A DNA stretch of 64,000 nucleotides from Pseudomonas bohemica (GTDB lineage Bacteria; Pseudomonadota; Gammaproteobacteria; Pseudomonadales; Pseudomonadaceae). The stretch spans positions 1 through 64,000 of the forward strand of contig NZ_NKHL01000116.1 in the NCBI RefSeq assembly GCF_002934685.1, read 5' to 3'. Below the pieces are notes generated by a model that did not search any database, had not been told where the DNA came from, and saw only the letters and a list, made by a program, of their open reading frames with translations. How positions within the stretch are numbered: position 1 is the first letter of the stretch; the number at the start of each line of letters is the position of its first letter. Made by a program: the position numbers and the translations under genes. Positions 43,016 to 52,971 of the stretch are shown here, piece after piece.

Positions 43016-44152
43016 ATGTCTGCCACTGCCCGAGATGCCGATTCAGCCTCCCGCCGTTCGGCGACCGTGCTCAGCCTGTGCCTACCCAGCGATGTCCTGC
43101 TGTACCTGCTGCTGCCGATGAACGCCGATGCGTTCGGCATCAGCCTTGCCGAGGCCGGGGTGCTGCTGGCGGCCAACCGCCTGGTGCGGATCTTCGGGTA
43201 CAGCTACGTGGTGCGGTTCTATGCCAATCGAGGCGACCGAGCCGCGGTAATGCTGGCGGCCGCCGTGTCGATGCTGTGCGCGCTGGGCAACTCATTCATT
43301 TCGGGCTTCTGGTGGTTGCTCATTCTGCGTCTGGGCTGGGGCCTGTGTTACGCGGCCTTGAACCTCTCGACCCAGGCGCTGGCAACCTCGGAACCTGCGG
43401 GGGCCGCGAGAAGATCGGGCACATCGAGGGCGATCATTGCGATCGGGCCGATGCTGGCCTTGCCTCTGGGTGCGCTGGTCAGCATGTATTTTGGACCGCG
43501 CGTCATCTTCCTGATCCTGGCGTTCTCTTCCCTGGCCGGATTGTTCATCGCCAAAGGCTTGCCCGCCATTCCCCATGCCATGCCGAGCGTCACCGGCCGC
43601 CGTTTCAAGGCCCCGGACAGTATCGCCACGTGGTCATTCATCGAAGGCGTCGCATTGGACGGCTTGTTCATTTTCGGGCTCTCGTTGCAGGCGCAGACGG
43701 TGCTGGGCGGCAACGCGGTGTTCATCGCCGGGGTGCTGCTGGCGCTGCGTTACGTCTCGGAAATGCTTCTAAGCCCACTGGGCGGACGTGCAGCCGCCAG
43801 CTATGGGGCGGTTCGCATGCTCGTGGTGTTTTCGGCGCTTACCACGCTGGCGCTCACCGCATTTGGCTTCCATTGGCTGATCCTCGGCGCCGGCGGCGTG
43901 CTTATCCTGCGCGCGCTGCAACTGCCGCTGGTGACCACCCTCGTGGCGGAGCGAAACCCCGGTGCGGGCCGGGTTCAGGCGCTGGCGGGGAATGCCGTCT
44001 GGCGTGATGTCGGCGCGGGGGTCGGGCCTTTGCTGGCCGGGGTCCTGCTACCCATCGCCTCGCCGTCATGGGTGTATAGCCTCGCGGGCCTTGCGGTGGT
44101 CATCAGCGCCGTGGTGTGCAGTCGTTACAAGGCACGCGAAGTCATCGCATAA
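43016..44152 (+). CDS. MFS transporter, substrate unknown
   Basis: 378 aa, about eleven to twelve hydrophobic helices with typical MFS spacing (LAANRLVRIFGYSYVVRFYANRGDRAAVML; RLGWGLCYAALNLSTQALA). It is shorter than usual and lacks a long central loop. The ATG at 43016 has AGGA about 9 nt upstream; the frame extends to 42992 without a better site. It is divergent from the sulfonate-type binding protein gene and could export or import a related compound, but no motif fixes the substrate. Confidence 0.8.
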   Translation: MSATARDADSASRRSATVLSLCLPSDVLLYLLLPMNADAFGISLAEAGVLLAANRLVRIFGYSYVVRFYANRGDRAAVMLAAAVSMLCALGNSFISGFWWLLILRLGWGLCYAALNLSTQALATSEPAGAARRSGTSRAIIAIGPMLALPLGALVSMYFGPRVIFLILAFSSLAGLFIAKGLPAIPHAMPSVTGRRFKAPDSIATWSFIEGVALDGLFIFGLSLQAQTVLGGNAVFIAGVLLALRYVSEMLLSPLGGRAAASYGAVRMLVVFSALTTLALTAFGFHWLILGAGGVLILRALQLPLVTTLVAERNPGAGRVQALAGNAVWRDVGAGVGPLLAGVLLPIASPSWVYSLAGLAVVISAVVCSRYKAREVIA

Positions 44153-44365
44153 CGGCTTTTCGACACATTCGGTTACATACCGCTGGGCGATTAATTCCAA
44201 AAATCAGGGGCTTGCGCGCAACCTCTGATGTCATTTCACATCTGATGGTCATTCTTCATACGGACATCAAGCTTAGTTAGGCTGCATCCGCTAGCGAAAT
44301 GCCAGTTCACAGGGACGTTGCAAAGGGCGATCAGCCCCTCACGCATCATCAGCACCCAGGCCATC

Positions 44366-45046
44366 ATGACCTTTTTCAAATCACCGGTTTCTTCTTCTGC
44401 GCTGCAGCGTATTGCCTATTTCCTTTTGCCGATTCTGCTGATCTGTTCAGCGGTGTTCTGGTTCACCGTGGGCAGGGGCGTTCAGGCGGAGCCGAAAAAC
44501 GGCACACAGACCCTGGTCTTCCTGCGGCATGCGGAAAAGCCCGACATGGGGCTGGGGCAGTTGAACTGCCAGGGCCTGAACCGCGCCATCGACCTGTCCA
44601 CGGTGCTGCCCGAAACCTTCGGCAAGGCGGACTTCATCTTCGCCGCCAACCCAAGCCGTCATGTAGAGGAGGGTGAAGGTGATCGTTCCTACAGCTACCT
44701 GAGACCCTTGATGACCGTCGGCCCGAGCGCGATCAAACTCGGCTTGCCGATCAACATCGACTTCGCCGCCAACGACACCGGCGACCTGGCCGATGAGCTG
44801 ATGCGCGACAAATACCACGACGCCACCATCTACACCGCCTGGTCCCACGGCTACTTGCCGGAGCTGATCAACAAGGTCGCCAAAGAGGCCTCGGGCAAGG
44901 ATCTCAAACTGGTCACGGACTGGATGGGCGACGACTTCGACTCGGTGCTTGTCCTGACCCTGAAATGGAACGACGGCAAGGCCACGCTGGAATATGAAAA
45001 CTACAAACAGAATCTGAATGATGGGGCGGTGGGGTGTCCGACGTAA
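44366..45046 (+). CDS. Membrane-anchored histidine phosphatase family protein
   Basis: 226 aa. A single N-terminal helix (residues 15-35, RIAYFLLPILLICSAVFWFTV) anchors the protein or serves as an uncleaved signal. The catalytic RHA motif is FLRHAEKPD with His55; a second His is in TAWSHGYLPEL. The domain resembles the branch of the histidine phosphatase superfamily that includes SixA-like and lipopolysaccharide-related phosphatases. The substrate is unknown. The ATG at 44366 (MTFFKSPVSS) is preferred over an upstream start at 44318 because the helix follows at the usual distance. Confidence 0.8.
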   Translation: MTFFKSPVSSSALQRIAYFLLPILLICSAVFWFTVGRGVQAEPKNGTQTLVFLRHAEKPDMGLGQLNCQGLNRAIDLSTVLPETFGKADFIFAANPSRHVEEGEGDRSYSYLRPLMTVGPSAIKLGLPINIDFAANDTGDLADELMRDKYHDATIYTAWSHGYLPELINKVAKEASGKDLKLVTDWMGDDFDSVLVLTLKWNDGKATLEYENYKQNLNDGAVGCPT

Positions 45047-45268
45047 TAGGGTGCGGACGAACAGATCCTCTCGTCCTCGCGCACTATCTGCAGGGGACGT
45101 CGCAGGTTTCGACGACAGCGAACGCGTGGGGTCGGCCACCAAGCGTTTGCTGACCGACGCGTTCGCCAGCATGCAGACTCCTACACTGACGTGATTGTCC
45201 TTGAGCTTTGTATTCGGGCTGCAACTGCGGTAGCGTTCAGCTGGTCCGAATTCCTGCCGGTTTTTCCC

Positions 45269-46189
45269 ATGCTCGAAACCACCCACCTCCAGGCTACACG
45301 CCTCCTACCGTTCAATCCTCCCTTCGACTGGCAACGCATGCTCAACTTCTTTGCCGCTCGCATGACCGCGGGCGTCGAGGCGGTGATCGATGGGGCGTAT
45401 ATGCGCAACATCGAGTTCAAGGGCAGCCTCGGGACGCTGTCGGTGGCGATGGCGCCGCAGGGTGATCATTTGATCGCGACGGTGCACGGCGAGGTCAGCC
45501 GGCATATCGATGATCTGGTTGAGCCGATCTCGCACATGTTCGATCTGTACGCCGTACCGGATGCGATTGATCGGGGCCTGTCCAGCGATCCGTGGCTGGC
45601 ATCGCTGGTGCAGCGACGGCCAGGATTGCGGGTGCCAGGGTCTTTTTCGGGGTTCGAGCTGGTGGTACGGACCATCGTCGGCCAGCAGGTGAGCGTGAAG
45701 GGCGCCACTACCATTGTCGGGCGGCTGGTGCAGCGGGCGGGGGTACAGGTTCCCGACAGTCCCGTGGAGCAACTGGCCTGGCGCTTTCCGACGCCCGATG
45801 CGCTGGCGCGGGTCGATCTGGACAAGATAGGCATGCCCGGCAAGCGGGTGGAGACCTTGCAACGGGTGGCAGCCGCCGTGGCCAGTGGCGAGATTGCGTT
45901 GAATGTCAGCCATGGCGATGTCGGTGAGTTGCGGCGTCAGTTGCTGGCGATGCCCGGCATCGGTCCCTGGACCGTCGAGTACATGGCCATGCGTGCCTGG
46001 CGCGACCCGGATGCCTGGCCTGCGTCGGATCTGGTGTTGATGAACCTGATGACCTTGCAGGACCCGAGCCTGACCCGACTGCCTTTGCACAAGGCGCGCG
46101 CCGAAGCCTGGAAGCCGTGGCGGGCCTATGCGGCCATGCACATCTGGAATTCCGCCGCTGACGTGGCAGGCAAGGCCAAGGGCGGATAA
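45269..46189 (+). CDS. alkA: DNA-3-methyladenine glycosylase II (AlkA-like)
   Basis: 306 aa, AlkA family. The N-terminal AlkA_N domain (LPFNPPFDWQRMLNFFAARM) is followed by the HhH-GPD core (ELVVRTIVGQQVSVKGATTIVGRLV; LLAMPGIGPWTVEYMAMRAWRDPDAWPASDLVLM). The GPD Asp, in DAWPASD, would activate the nucleophile that releases alkylated bases. Start MLETTH at 45269 gives a length close to E. coli AlkA (282 aa). The downstream ogt-type gene starts 84 bp later on the same strand, so the two alkylation-repair genes may be co-transcribed. No Ada regulator is adjacent. Confidence 0.9.
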   Translation: MLETTHLQATRLLPFNPPFDWQRMLNFFAARMTAGVEAVIDGAYMRNIEFKGSLGTLSVAMAPQGDHLIATVHGEVSRHIDDLVEPISHMFDLYAVPDAIDRGLSSDPWLASLVQRRPGLRVPGSFSGFELVVRTIVGQQVSVKGATTIVGRLVQRAGVQVPDSPVEQLAWRFPTPDALARVDLDKIGMPGKRVETLQRVAAAVASGEIALNVSHGDVGELRRQLLAMPGIGPWTVEYMAMRAWRDPDAWPASDLVLMNLMTLQDPSLTRLPLHKARAEAWKPWRAYAAMHIWNSAADVAGKAKGG

Positions 46190-46273
46190 GGTCGAATCCG
46201 AGCGCAAGAACTGGATGGACCTGAAAGTCCGAGCCGCTAGTATGGACACATCGCGAAGACGAGGAGCCTTCCC

Positions 46274-46813
46274 ATGACCTTCACTTATCGCTTCATCGAC
46301 TCGCCGGTCGGCCAGTTGAAACTGATCGCCAAGGGGTCGGCCCTGGCGGCCGTTCTCTGGGAAAACGATCGTCCCAACCGCGTGTTGCTTGGCGCCATGA
46401 GCGAAGATCAGGGCAGCGAAATCCTCAACCAGACCGAGCAACAACTGGCCGAATATTTCGCCGGGGCCCGCAACCGTTTCGATCTGGAACTGGACTTTCA
46501 AGGCACCGAGTTCCAGAAAAAGGTCTGGGAAGCGTTGCTGACGATTCCTTTCGGCGAAACCCGCAGCTACCTGGAAATTGCCATTCAGATCGGCAACCCC
46601 GCAGCAGTTCGCGCAGTGGGTGCCGCCAATGGCAAGAACCCGATTTCCATCATTGCCCCCTGTCATCGGGTGATTGGCAGTTCGGGGGCATTGACCGGTT
46701 TTGCGGGCGGACTGATGGCCAAACAAGTGCTGCTAACGCTGGAGGGTGGGATGCCGACGCTGTCGAAAAAGCGCACGCAAAGTCCTCCCTCTGCCCAGGC
46801 GTCACTGTTCTAG
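46274..46813 (+). CDS. ogt: Methylated-DNA-protein cysteine methyltransferase
   Basis: 179 aa O6-alkylguanine-DNA alkyltransferase. The active-site Cys130 lies in IIAPCHRVIG, preceded by the helix-turn-helix AVRAVGAANGKNPISI that places the flipped base. The N-terminal ribonuclease-like half is intact. The length suits Ogt rather than Ada, and there is no Zn-binding N-terminal Ada domain. It transfers the alkyl group to itself and so works once per molecule. It follows alkA in the same direction and precedes the lexA2 cassette after a REPIN. Confidence 0.92.
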   Translation: MTFTYRFIDSPVGQLKLIAKGSALAAVLWENDRPNRVLLGAMSEDQGSEILNQTEQQLAEYFAGARNRFDLELDFQGTEFQKKVWEALLTIPFGETRSYLEIAIQIGNPAAVRAVGAANGKNPISIIAPCHRVIGSSGALTGFAGGLMAKQVLLTLEGGMPTLSKKRTQSPPSAQASLF

Positions 46814-46887
46814 CGTCAAGCACGGGTTCAAAACTGTGAGAGCGAGATCTGCAGATTCAGGCGTTGTTTCAGGAATGCGCCGTTCTC

Positions 46888-46973
46888 TGTAGGAGCGCGC
46901 TTGCCCGCGATTGCGATTAAGGGTTGGGGGCAGGGTCGGATCTGACGCCATCGCGGGCAAGCGCGTTCCTACA
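46888..46973. repeat. REPIN (TGTAGGAGCGCGCTTGCCC family)
   Basis: Left arm TGTAGGAGCGCGCTTGCCCG and right arm CGGGCAAGCGCGTTCCTACA, separated by about 46 nt. It is one of four members of this family in the window. It lies between ogt and lexA2. Confidence 0.8.
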
Positions 46974-47062
46974 GGGATGATTCATGCCTTCGATCTGCCA
47001 ACGCATCCAAACCACGATTCCATCTGCAGATGGATGGCCCTAGCCAGATCCGTTGGGAAAGA

Positions 47063-47074
47063 GTACAAATGTAC
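47063..47074. promoter_or_regulatory. LexA2 operator GTAC-AAAT-GTAC
   Basis: A perfect palindrome overlapping the start codon region of lexA2. It fits the LexA2 box reported for Pseudomonas (GTAC-N4-GTGC-like), so lexA2 should autoregulate and derepress the cassette after DNA damage. Confidence 0.75.
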
Positions 47075-47686
47075 TCCATGACGACTTTATCTCCCCGACG
47101 CGCTGCCATCCTGACGTTCATTCGTGATCGCATCGCAGACAATGGCCAGCCGCCCAGCCTTGCGGAAATATCCGAAGCCTTTGGCTTCGCTTCGCGCAGC
47201 GTGGCGCGCAAACATATCCTGGCGCTGACTGAGGCAGGTTTCATCGAAGTCATGGCCAATCAGGCCCGGGGCATTCGCCTGATCGAACCCAAACGCCGGG
47301 CAGATATGTTGGAAATCCCGGTGCTGGGGCGAGTAGCGGCCGGTGTGCCCATCGGCCCTGATATCGACATCCACGACACCTTCATCCTCGACCGCCGAAC
47401 CTTCCTGCGCGTCCCTGATTACCTGCTGCGGGTCAAGGGCGACTCGATGGTCGAAGACGGCATCTTCGACGGCGATCTGGTGGGCATCCTGCAAAGTGCC
47501 GAGGCCAGGGACGGTCAGATCGTCGTAGCCCGGCTCGATGGAGAGGTCACTATCAAACGGCTGGAGCGCGGCGATGACCAGTTTCGTCTGCTGCCGCGCA
47601 ACCCGGCCTATGCCCCCATCGTCGTGCGTCCCGATCAGGAATTCGCCATTGAGGGCGTGTTCTGCGGTCTGGTGCGGCGGGAATGA
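47069..47686 (+). CDS. lexA2: LexA2 repressor of the mutagenesis cassette
   Basis: 205 aa from the ATG at 47069 (GGGAAAGAG at good spacing). The winged-helix DNA-binding part (LSPRRAAILTFIRDRIADNGQPPSLAEISEAFGFASRSVARKHI) is followed by a linker with the Ala91-Gly92 cleavage bond and the S24-type protease fold, with catalytic Ser126 (GDSMVEDG) and Lys163 (VTIKRLERGD). It self-cleaves when RecA forms a filament. The start overlaps the operator at 47063. Its stop overlaps the imuA start (ATGA), so the four genes form one SOS-induced operon. Paralogues of the main LexA are common in Pseudomonas. Confidence 0.93.
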   Translation: MYSMTTLSPRRAAILTFIRDRIADNGQPPSLAEISEAFGFASRSVARKHILALTEAGFIEVMANQARGIRLIEPKRRADMLEIPVLGRVAAGVPIGPDIDIHDTFILDRRTFLRVPDYLLRVKGDSMVEDGIFDGDLVGILQSAEARDGQIVVARLDGEVTIKRLERGDDQFRLLPRNPAYAPIVVRPDQEFAIEGVFCGLVRRE

Positions 47687-48303
47687 TGGGCGCGGTGGTC
47701 AGCCTCGATGCGCTGCTGGACGAGCGTCGGGTCTGGAAAGGACGTCCACAGGTTCAGCCGGTTGCCGCACAACCGACAGGGCATGCCTTGCTGGATGCCG
47801 CTCTGCCCATCGGCGGCTGGCCTCCTGCTGCCTTGACCGAAATTCTCATCCCGGCCAATGGGAGTGGTGAGTTGCGTCTTTTATGGCCGACCCTGGCGCG
47901 ACTGGCCGACAGTGGCGAGCGCATCGTGCTGGTGGCCCCACCTTATGTGCCCTATCCCCAGGCCTGGCAGTCAGCGGGTGTCGACGTGCGTCAGTTGTCG
48001 GTGATCAACGCCAACGACACCGACGCCTTGTGGGCCGTAGAGCAATGCTTGCGTTCCGGCAGTTGCGGCGCAGTGTTGTGCTGGCCTTCCAAAGTCGATG
48101 ACCGTGCCTTGCGTCGCTTGCAGGTGGCGGCGGAAACCGGGGAAACCCTGGCCTTCGCCTGTCGCGGCCAGCAGGCCGCTGCCAATCCATCGCCAGCGGC
48201 CCTGCGCATCGCCATCGATGTGCGCCCGAGTCAGTTGCGGGTGCTCAAGTGCCGTGGCGGGCTGGCACCTTCTTCACCGATTCCCTTCACTACCGACGCC
48301 TGA
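47683..48303 (+). CDS. imuA: ImuA, RecA-like mutagenesis protein
   Basis: 206 aa. The N-terminus has the ImuA/SulA-like pattern TGHALLDAALPIGGWPPAALTEILIPANGSGELRLL, in which the RecA Walker A (GPESSGKT-type) is degraded, so ATP binding is doubtful. The remaining RecA-like core is short. ImuA binds RecA and ImuB in the mutasome that carries out error-prone synthesis with DnaE2. The start at 47683 overlaps the lexA2 stop by 4 nt; an alternative ATG is at 47686. Confidence 0.88.
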   Translation: MMGAVVSLDALLDERRVWKGRPQVQPVAAQPTGHALLDAALPIGGWPPAALTEILIPANGSGELRLLWPTLARLADSGERIVLVAPPYVPYPQAWQSAGVDVRQLSVINANDTDALWAVEQCLRSGSCGAVLCWPSKVDDRALRRLQVAAETGETLAFACRGQQAAANPSPAALRIAIDVRPSQLRVLKCRGGLAPSSPIPFTTDA

Positions 48304-48310
48304 GGTTTCC

Positions 48311-49741
48311 ATGCTCTGGGCCTGTGTCCTCTTGCCCCAACTGGCGCTGGACGGCGTCATGCGTCGTCGCGCCGAGCCTGACCGGCCGCTGGCACTGATC
48401 AGCGGCACGGCCCAGCGCCGGGTGCTGCAAACCGTCAACGCTACGGCCCGGGAGTTGGGCCTGCGTCCCGGCCAGTCGCTCACCTCGGCCCATGCCATGA
48501 CTCGCGAGTTCGATACGGTCGAATACGATCCGAAGCAGACCGAGCACTGGCACCGTTTGCTGGCGGCGTGGGCCTATCGCTTCAGCTCTCAGGTCAGCCT
48601 GAAATACCCACGGGTTCTGTTGATGGAAGTTGAATCCAGCTTCGGACTGTTCGGTCCCTGGCCGGTGTTCGAGGCTCGCCTGCGTCAGGAGCTGACTGCC
48701 ATGGGCTTCAGTCATCGCATAGTCGTGGCGCCCAATCCGCTGGCGGCGCGGATGCTGGCCAATGCTCACGACGGTCTGGCGGTGACCTGCAACGATAGCC
48801 TGCTGCAGAGGCTGGAACAGATGCCGGTCAATCGCCTGGGTTTGTCTCAGGAGGTATCGACGGCGCTCGGGCGCATGGGGCTGCAGTGTCTGCGCCAGGT
48901 GCTGGCCTTGCCTCGCGATACCTTGGCTCGGCGCTTTCCTGCGCACGTGCTGCAGCACCTGGACACCTTGATCGGGCGCCGGCCCATGGCCCTGGAGTGC
49001 TATGTGCCGCCGGATCATTTCGAGACTCGCATCGAGCTGAATTTCGATGTGGAATCCCATCAGGCGCTGCTGTTTCCGCTCAAGCGCATGATCGCCGATC
49101 TGGCGCTGTTTCTCGGCGGCCGAGACAGTGGCGTGCAGCGTTTTGTCATTCACCTGGAGCACGTGCCGAGTGTCGGCAGCACAGCCCCGGATACGCTGAT
49201 CAACGTGGGCCTGCTCAGTGCCGAGCGCGAGGCCAACATGCTGTTTGAACTGGCTCGTGGACGTTTGGAACAAGTGGTGGTGCCGTCACCGGTGCGCGCC
49301 TTGAAGCTGCAAGCCAAAGACCTGCCTGCGTTCGTGCCTTCCCATCGCGAATTGTTCGATGAACGCCCGCAGCAGAGCATGCCCTGGGAGCAACTGCGTG
49401 AGCGACTCAGGGCTCGCCTTGGCGATGAGGCCGTAAGCGGTTTGAGTTTCCATGCCGATCATCGTCCTGAATGCGCCTGGCAACCGACTGCACTGAGCAA
49501 ACCGGCCTCGGGGTTCAACCCGGTTCTGCGTCCGGGCTGGTTGTTGCGTAAACCCGAACCACTGGCAGAGCCTGGCTTGCGTGTGCTGGCCGGCCCCGAA
49601 CGAATCGAGTCCGGCTGGTGGGACGGCGGGGATGTACGCCGCGATTATTACCTGATCGAAACCCGCAGCGGCCAGCGCGGCTGGGCCTATCGCAGCGTGG
49701 GCGGTGACAGCGGTCTGTTACTGCATGGCTGGTTCGCATGA
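48311..49741 (+). CDS. imuB: ImuB, inactive Y-family polymerase-like protein
   Basis: 476 aa. Y-family polymerase fold, but the catalytic acidic residues are missing: the N-terminal [19 protein letters not shown] lacks the D-x-D pattern and the later SxDE stretch reads [13 protein letters not shown]. ImuB serves as a scaffold, binding the beta clamp, ImuA and DnaE2. The ATG at 48311 has GAGG 7 nt upstream. The stop overlaps the dnaE2 start by 4 nt. The frame extending to 48098 overlaps imuA in another frame and is not real. Confidence 0.9.
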   Translation: MLWACVLLPQLALDGVMRRRAEPDRPLALISGTAQRRVLQTVNATARELGLRPGQSLTSAHAMTREFDTVEYDPKQTEHWHRLLAAWAYRFSSQVSLKYPRVLLMEVESSFGLFGPWPVFEARLRQELTAMGFSHRIVVAPNPLAARMLANAHDGLAVTCNDSLLQRLEQMPVNRLGLSQEVSTALGRMGLQCLRQVLALPRDTLARRFPAHVLQHLDTLIGRRPMALECYVPPDHFETRIELNFDVESHQALLFPLKRMIADLALFLGGRDSGVQRFVIHLEHVPSVGSTAPDTLINVGLLSAEREANMLFELARGRLEQVVVPSPVRALKLQAKDLPAFVPSHRELFDERPQQSMPWEQLRERLRARLGDEAVSGLSFHADHRPECAWQPTALSKPASGFNPVLRPGWLLRKPEPLAEPGLRVLAGPERIESGWWDGGDVRRDYYLIETRSGQRGWAYRSVGGDSGLLLHGWFA

Positions 49742-52700
49742 GTGGCGAATACGTCGAACTGCACTGCCTGTCCAACTTCAGTTTTCAACGGGGGGCCTCC
49801 AGCGCCAAGGAGTTGTTCGAACGGGCGAGACTGCATGGCTATCAGGCCTTGGCCGTCACCGACGAGTGCACGCTGGCAGGAATCGTGCGAGCCTGGCAGG
49901 CGGCGAAGGAATGCAAACTGCCCCTGATCGTCGGCAGTGAGATCACCCTCGAACACGGGCCGAAAGTGGTATTGCTGGTCGAGAGCCTTGAGGGCTATCA
50001 GGCTTTGTGCCGTCTGATCACCCAAGCTCGAAGGCGCAGCAAGAAGGGTGAGTACCGGCTATTGCGCGAGGACTTTCAGCAGTCTGTGACCGGCCTGTTG
50101 GCGCTGTGGGTGCCGGATCTGGACAGCTCCGACGAAGTTCTACAGGAGCAAGGTCGCTGGTTGCGGGACACCTTCACTCGGAATCTCTGGCTGAGCGTGC
50201 AACTGCATTGCGGGCCGGACGATCGGCAGCGTCTTGCGCGGTTGCTGGCGCTGGCCCGGCAACTCGACCTTCCCGCTGTTGCCAGTGGCGACGTGCACAT
50301 GCACGCCCGGGGTCGCCGTGCATTGCAGGACACCATGACTGCCATCCGCCACCACACCACCGTGGCCGAGGCCGGGCACCGACTGTTTCCCAATGGCGAG
50401 CGGCATCTGCGACCGCGCGCGGTGCTCGCCGATCTATACCCCTGCGAGTTGCTGGCAGAAACCCTGAACATTGCGCGGCGCTGCACCTTCGATCTGAGCC
50501 AGTTGCGCTATGAGTACCCACGGGAACTGGTGCCGACCGACCACACGCCGAGCAGCTGGCTGCGTCATCTGACCGAAGAGGGCGCGCGCAAACGCTGGCC
50601 CAAAGGCATTCCGGACATAGCGCGGCAGAATATCGAACATGAGTTGGGGATCATCGCCAAAAAAGAGTACGAAAGTTACTTCCTCACCGTTCACGACATC
50701 GTTCGTTTCGCCAGAGAGCAATCGATCCTTTGTCAGGGCCGCGGCTCGGCGGCCAACTCCGCGGTGTGTTTCGCCTTGGGGATCACCGAACTGGACCCAG
50801 CCAAAGGCAAATTGCTGTTCGAGCGTTTCATCTCCGAAGAACGCGATGAGCCCCCGGACATCGACGTCGATTTCGAGCACGAACGCCGCGAGGAAGTCCT
50901 GCAATACATCTTCCGCCGCTATGGCAGGGGGAGGGCCGCCCTCACCGCTGTGGCGAGCACTTATCACGGCGCCGGCGCCATCCGGGACGTGGCGCGCGTG
51001 CTGGGTTTGCCGCCGGACCAGATCAACGCCCTGGCCGATGCCTGTGGACGCTGGACCGACAATCTGCCACCCGCCGAACGCCTGCGCGAATGTGGCTTCG
51101 AGCCGGACAGCCCTGTACTGCGCAGGGTGCTGACGTTGACCGGTGAACTGATTGGCTTCCCCCGGCATTTGTCCCAGCATCCCGGTGGCTTCGTCATCTC
51201 CGAGCACCCGCTGGAGACGTTGGTGCCGGTGGAAAACGCCGCCATGGCCGACCGCACCATCATTCAGTGGGACAAGGACGATCTGGATCTGGTGGGCTTG
51301 CTCAAGGTCGACATTCTGGCCCTGGGGATGCTCAGTGCGTTGCGCCGAACTTTCGATCTGGTGACCCGCTATCGAGGCTACGACCTGACCATCGCCAGCA
51401 TTCCCAGCGAGGACAAACCCACGTACGACATGATCAGCCGCGCTGACACCATCGGCGTGTTCCAGATCGAGTCCCGGGCGCAGATGTCGATGTTGCCGCG
51501 CCTCAGGCCGCAGACGTTCTATGACCTGGTGATCGAAGTCGCCATCGTGCGGCCCGGGCCGATTCAGGGCGACATGGTGCACCCGTATCTGCGGCGCAGG
51601 AATAAAGAAGAACCCATCACTTACCCGGCACGCCTCAAAGAGGTCTTCGAACGCACCCTGGGTGTGCCGCTGTTTCAGGAACAGGTGATGGAAGTGGCCA
51701 TCATCGCGGCCGATTACACGCCGGGCGAGGCGGATCAGTTGCGCCGCTCGATGGCGGCCTGGAAGCGCCATGGCGGGCTGGAGCCGCACAGGGAACGGTT
51801 GGCGACCCGCATGAAGGCCAATGATTACCCCGAAGATTTCATCGATCGTATCTTCGAACAGATCAAAGGCTTCGGCAGTTATGGTTTCCCGGAGTCCCAC
51901 GCCGCCAGTTTCGCCTTGCTGACTTACGCCAGTTGCTGGCTCAAATGCCACGAACCTGCAGCTTTTACTTGCGCCCTGATCAACAGCTGGCCGATGGGTT
52001 TCTACAGCCCTGATCAATTGCTGCAGGATGCTCGCCGACACCAGATCGACGTACACCCGGTCGACGTACGTTACAGCGACTGGGATTGTTCTCTGGAACC
52101 GGTTCCGGGCCGTGAGTACAACCAGAATCTGGCGATTCGCATGGGGCTGCGCATGATTCGCGGATTTCGCGAAGAGGACGCGCGGCGCATCGAACAGGCG
52201 CGCGATCAGCGCGAGTTCAAGGACGTCACCGATTTGTGTGTGCGTGCCGACCTGGACAACCGCGCAAGGGCGTCCCTGGCCGATTCCGGCGCGTTGCGCG
52301 GTTTGGTGGGCCATCGTCATCGTGCCCGATGGGAAATTGCCGGGGTCGAGGTACAACGGCCGCTGTTCGGCGATGAGTGTTTTGCCGAGGAGGCACAGGT
52401 GCCATTGCCGCTGCCCAGCGTGGCGCAGGATCTGATGGCCGATTACGACACCCTTGGCACCACGTTGGGCCCGCATCCTCTGTCGTTGTTGCGCAACAAA
52501 CTGGCCGCAAAGCGTTTTCGCAGCTCCAGGGATTTGTTCAATGAAGAGCATGGGCGCAATTTCAGCGTCGCCGGTCTGGTGGTCGGCAGGCAGCGACCCG
52601 GCACCGCCAGCGGCGTGATCTTCGTCACCCTGGAAGACGAACACGGCATGATCAACGTCGTGGTCTGGCGCGACCTGGCCGAACGTCAGCGCAAGGTGCT

Positions 52701-52836
52701 GGTGGGCTCGCAGCTGATGCAGGTGTTCGGCAAGTTCGAATACCAGAAAGGCGTGCGCCACATTATCGCGCAACGCCTGTTCGACCTGACGCCGTTGCTG
52801 ACGGGACTTGATGTGCGCAGCCGGGATTTCAAGTGA
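49738..52836 (+). CDS. dnaE2: DnaE2, error-prone DNA polymerase III alpha subunit
   Basis: 1032 aa C-family polymerase, full length for DnaE2. The N-terminal PHP domain ([37 protein letters not shown]) is followed by the palm with [24 protein letters not shown] and the Asp pair in the family, the finger/thumb part, and a C-terminal OB-type domain ([32 protein letters not shown]). It replicates across lesions together with ImuA and ImuB, giving damage-induced mutation. Co-transcribed from lexA2 with three 4-nt overlaps or short gaps. A REPIN follows the stop. Confidence 0.94.
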   Translation: MSGEYVELHCLSNFSFQRGASSAKELFERARLHGYQALAVTDECTLAGIVRAWQAAKECKLPLIVGSEITLEHGPKVVLLVESLEGYQALCRLITQARRRSKKGEYRLLREDFQQSVTGLLALWVPDLDSSDEVLQEQGRWLRDTFTRNLWLSVQLHCGPDDRQRLARLLALARQLDLPAVASGDVHMHARGRRALQDTMTAIRHHTTVAEAGHRLFPNGERHLRPRAVLADLYPCELLAETLNIARRCTFDLSQLRYEYPRELVPTDHTPSSWLRHLTEEGARKRWPKGIPDIARQNIEHELGIIAKKEYESYFLTVHDIVRFAREQSILCQGRGSAANSAVCFALGITELDPAKGKLLFERFISEERDEPPDIDVDFEHERREEVLQYIFRRYGRGRAALTAVASTYHGAGAIRDVARVLGLPPDQINALADACGRWTDNLPPAERLRECGFEPDSPVLRRVLTLTGELIGFPRHLSQHPGGFVISEHPLETLVPVENAAMADRTIIQWDKDDLDLVGLLKVDILALGMLSALRRTFDLVTRYRGYDLTIASIPSEDKPTYDMISRADTIGVFQIESRAQMSMLPRLRPQTFYDLVIEVAIVRPGPIQGDMVHPYLRRRNKEEPITYPARLKEVFERTLGVPLFQEQVMEVAIIAADYTPGEADQLRRSMAAWKRHGGLEPHRERLATRMKANDYPEDFIDRIFEQIKGFGSYGFPESHAASFALLTYASCWLKCHEPAAFTCALINSWPMGFYSPDQLLQDARRHQIDVHPVDVRYSDWDCSLEPVPGREYNQNLAIRMGLRMIRGFREEDARRIEQARDQREFKDVTDLCVRADLDNRARASLADSGALRGLVGHRHRARWEIAGVEVQRPLFGDECFAEEAQVPLPLPSVAQDLMADYDTLGTTLGPHPLSLLRNKLAAKRFRSSRDLFNEEHGRNFSVAGLVVGRQRPGTASGVIFVTLEDEHGMINVVVWRDLAERQRKVLVGSQLMQVFGKFEYQKGVRHIIAQRLFDLTPLLTGLDVRSRDFK

Positions 52837-52855
52837 AGTCTTCGCAGCCACGTTT

Positions 52856-52944
52856 TGTAGCAGCGCGCTTGCCCGCGATAGCGATCTGTCCGTCACAGAT
52901 GCGCTGACAGACACTGCGTGATCACGGGCAAGCGCGCTTCTACA
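52856..52944. repeat. REPIN after dnaE2
   Basis: Left arm TGTAGCAGCGCGCTTGCCCG and right arm CGGGCAAGCGCGCTTCTACA, with about 49 nt between. It separates dnaE2 from the convergent iolG-like gene. Confidence 0.8.
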
Positions 52945-52971
52945 GACTGCATACGACGCAAGGGCGCGGTA

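Noticed and set aside
45305-46726. Open frame of 473 codons on the minus strand over alkA and ogt
   Set aside because: It spans two well-defined plus-strand genes and shows no domain.
50434-52914. Open frame of 826 codons on the minus strand opposite dnaE2
   Set aside because: It is fully antisense to a clear dnaE2 gene and has no recognisable domain; a codon-bias shadow of high-GC coding DNA.
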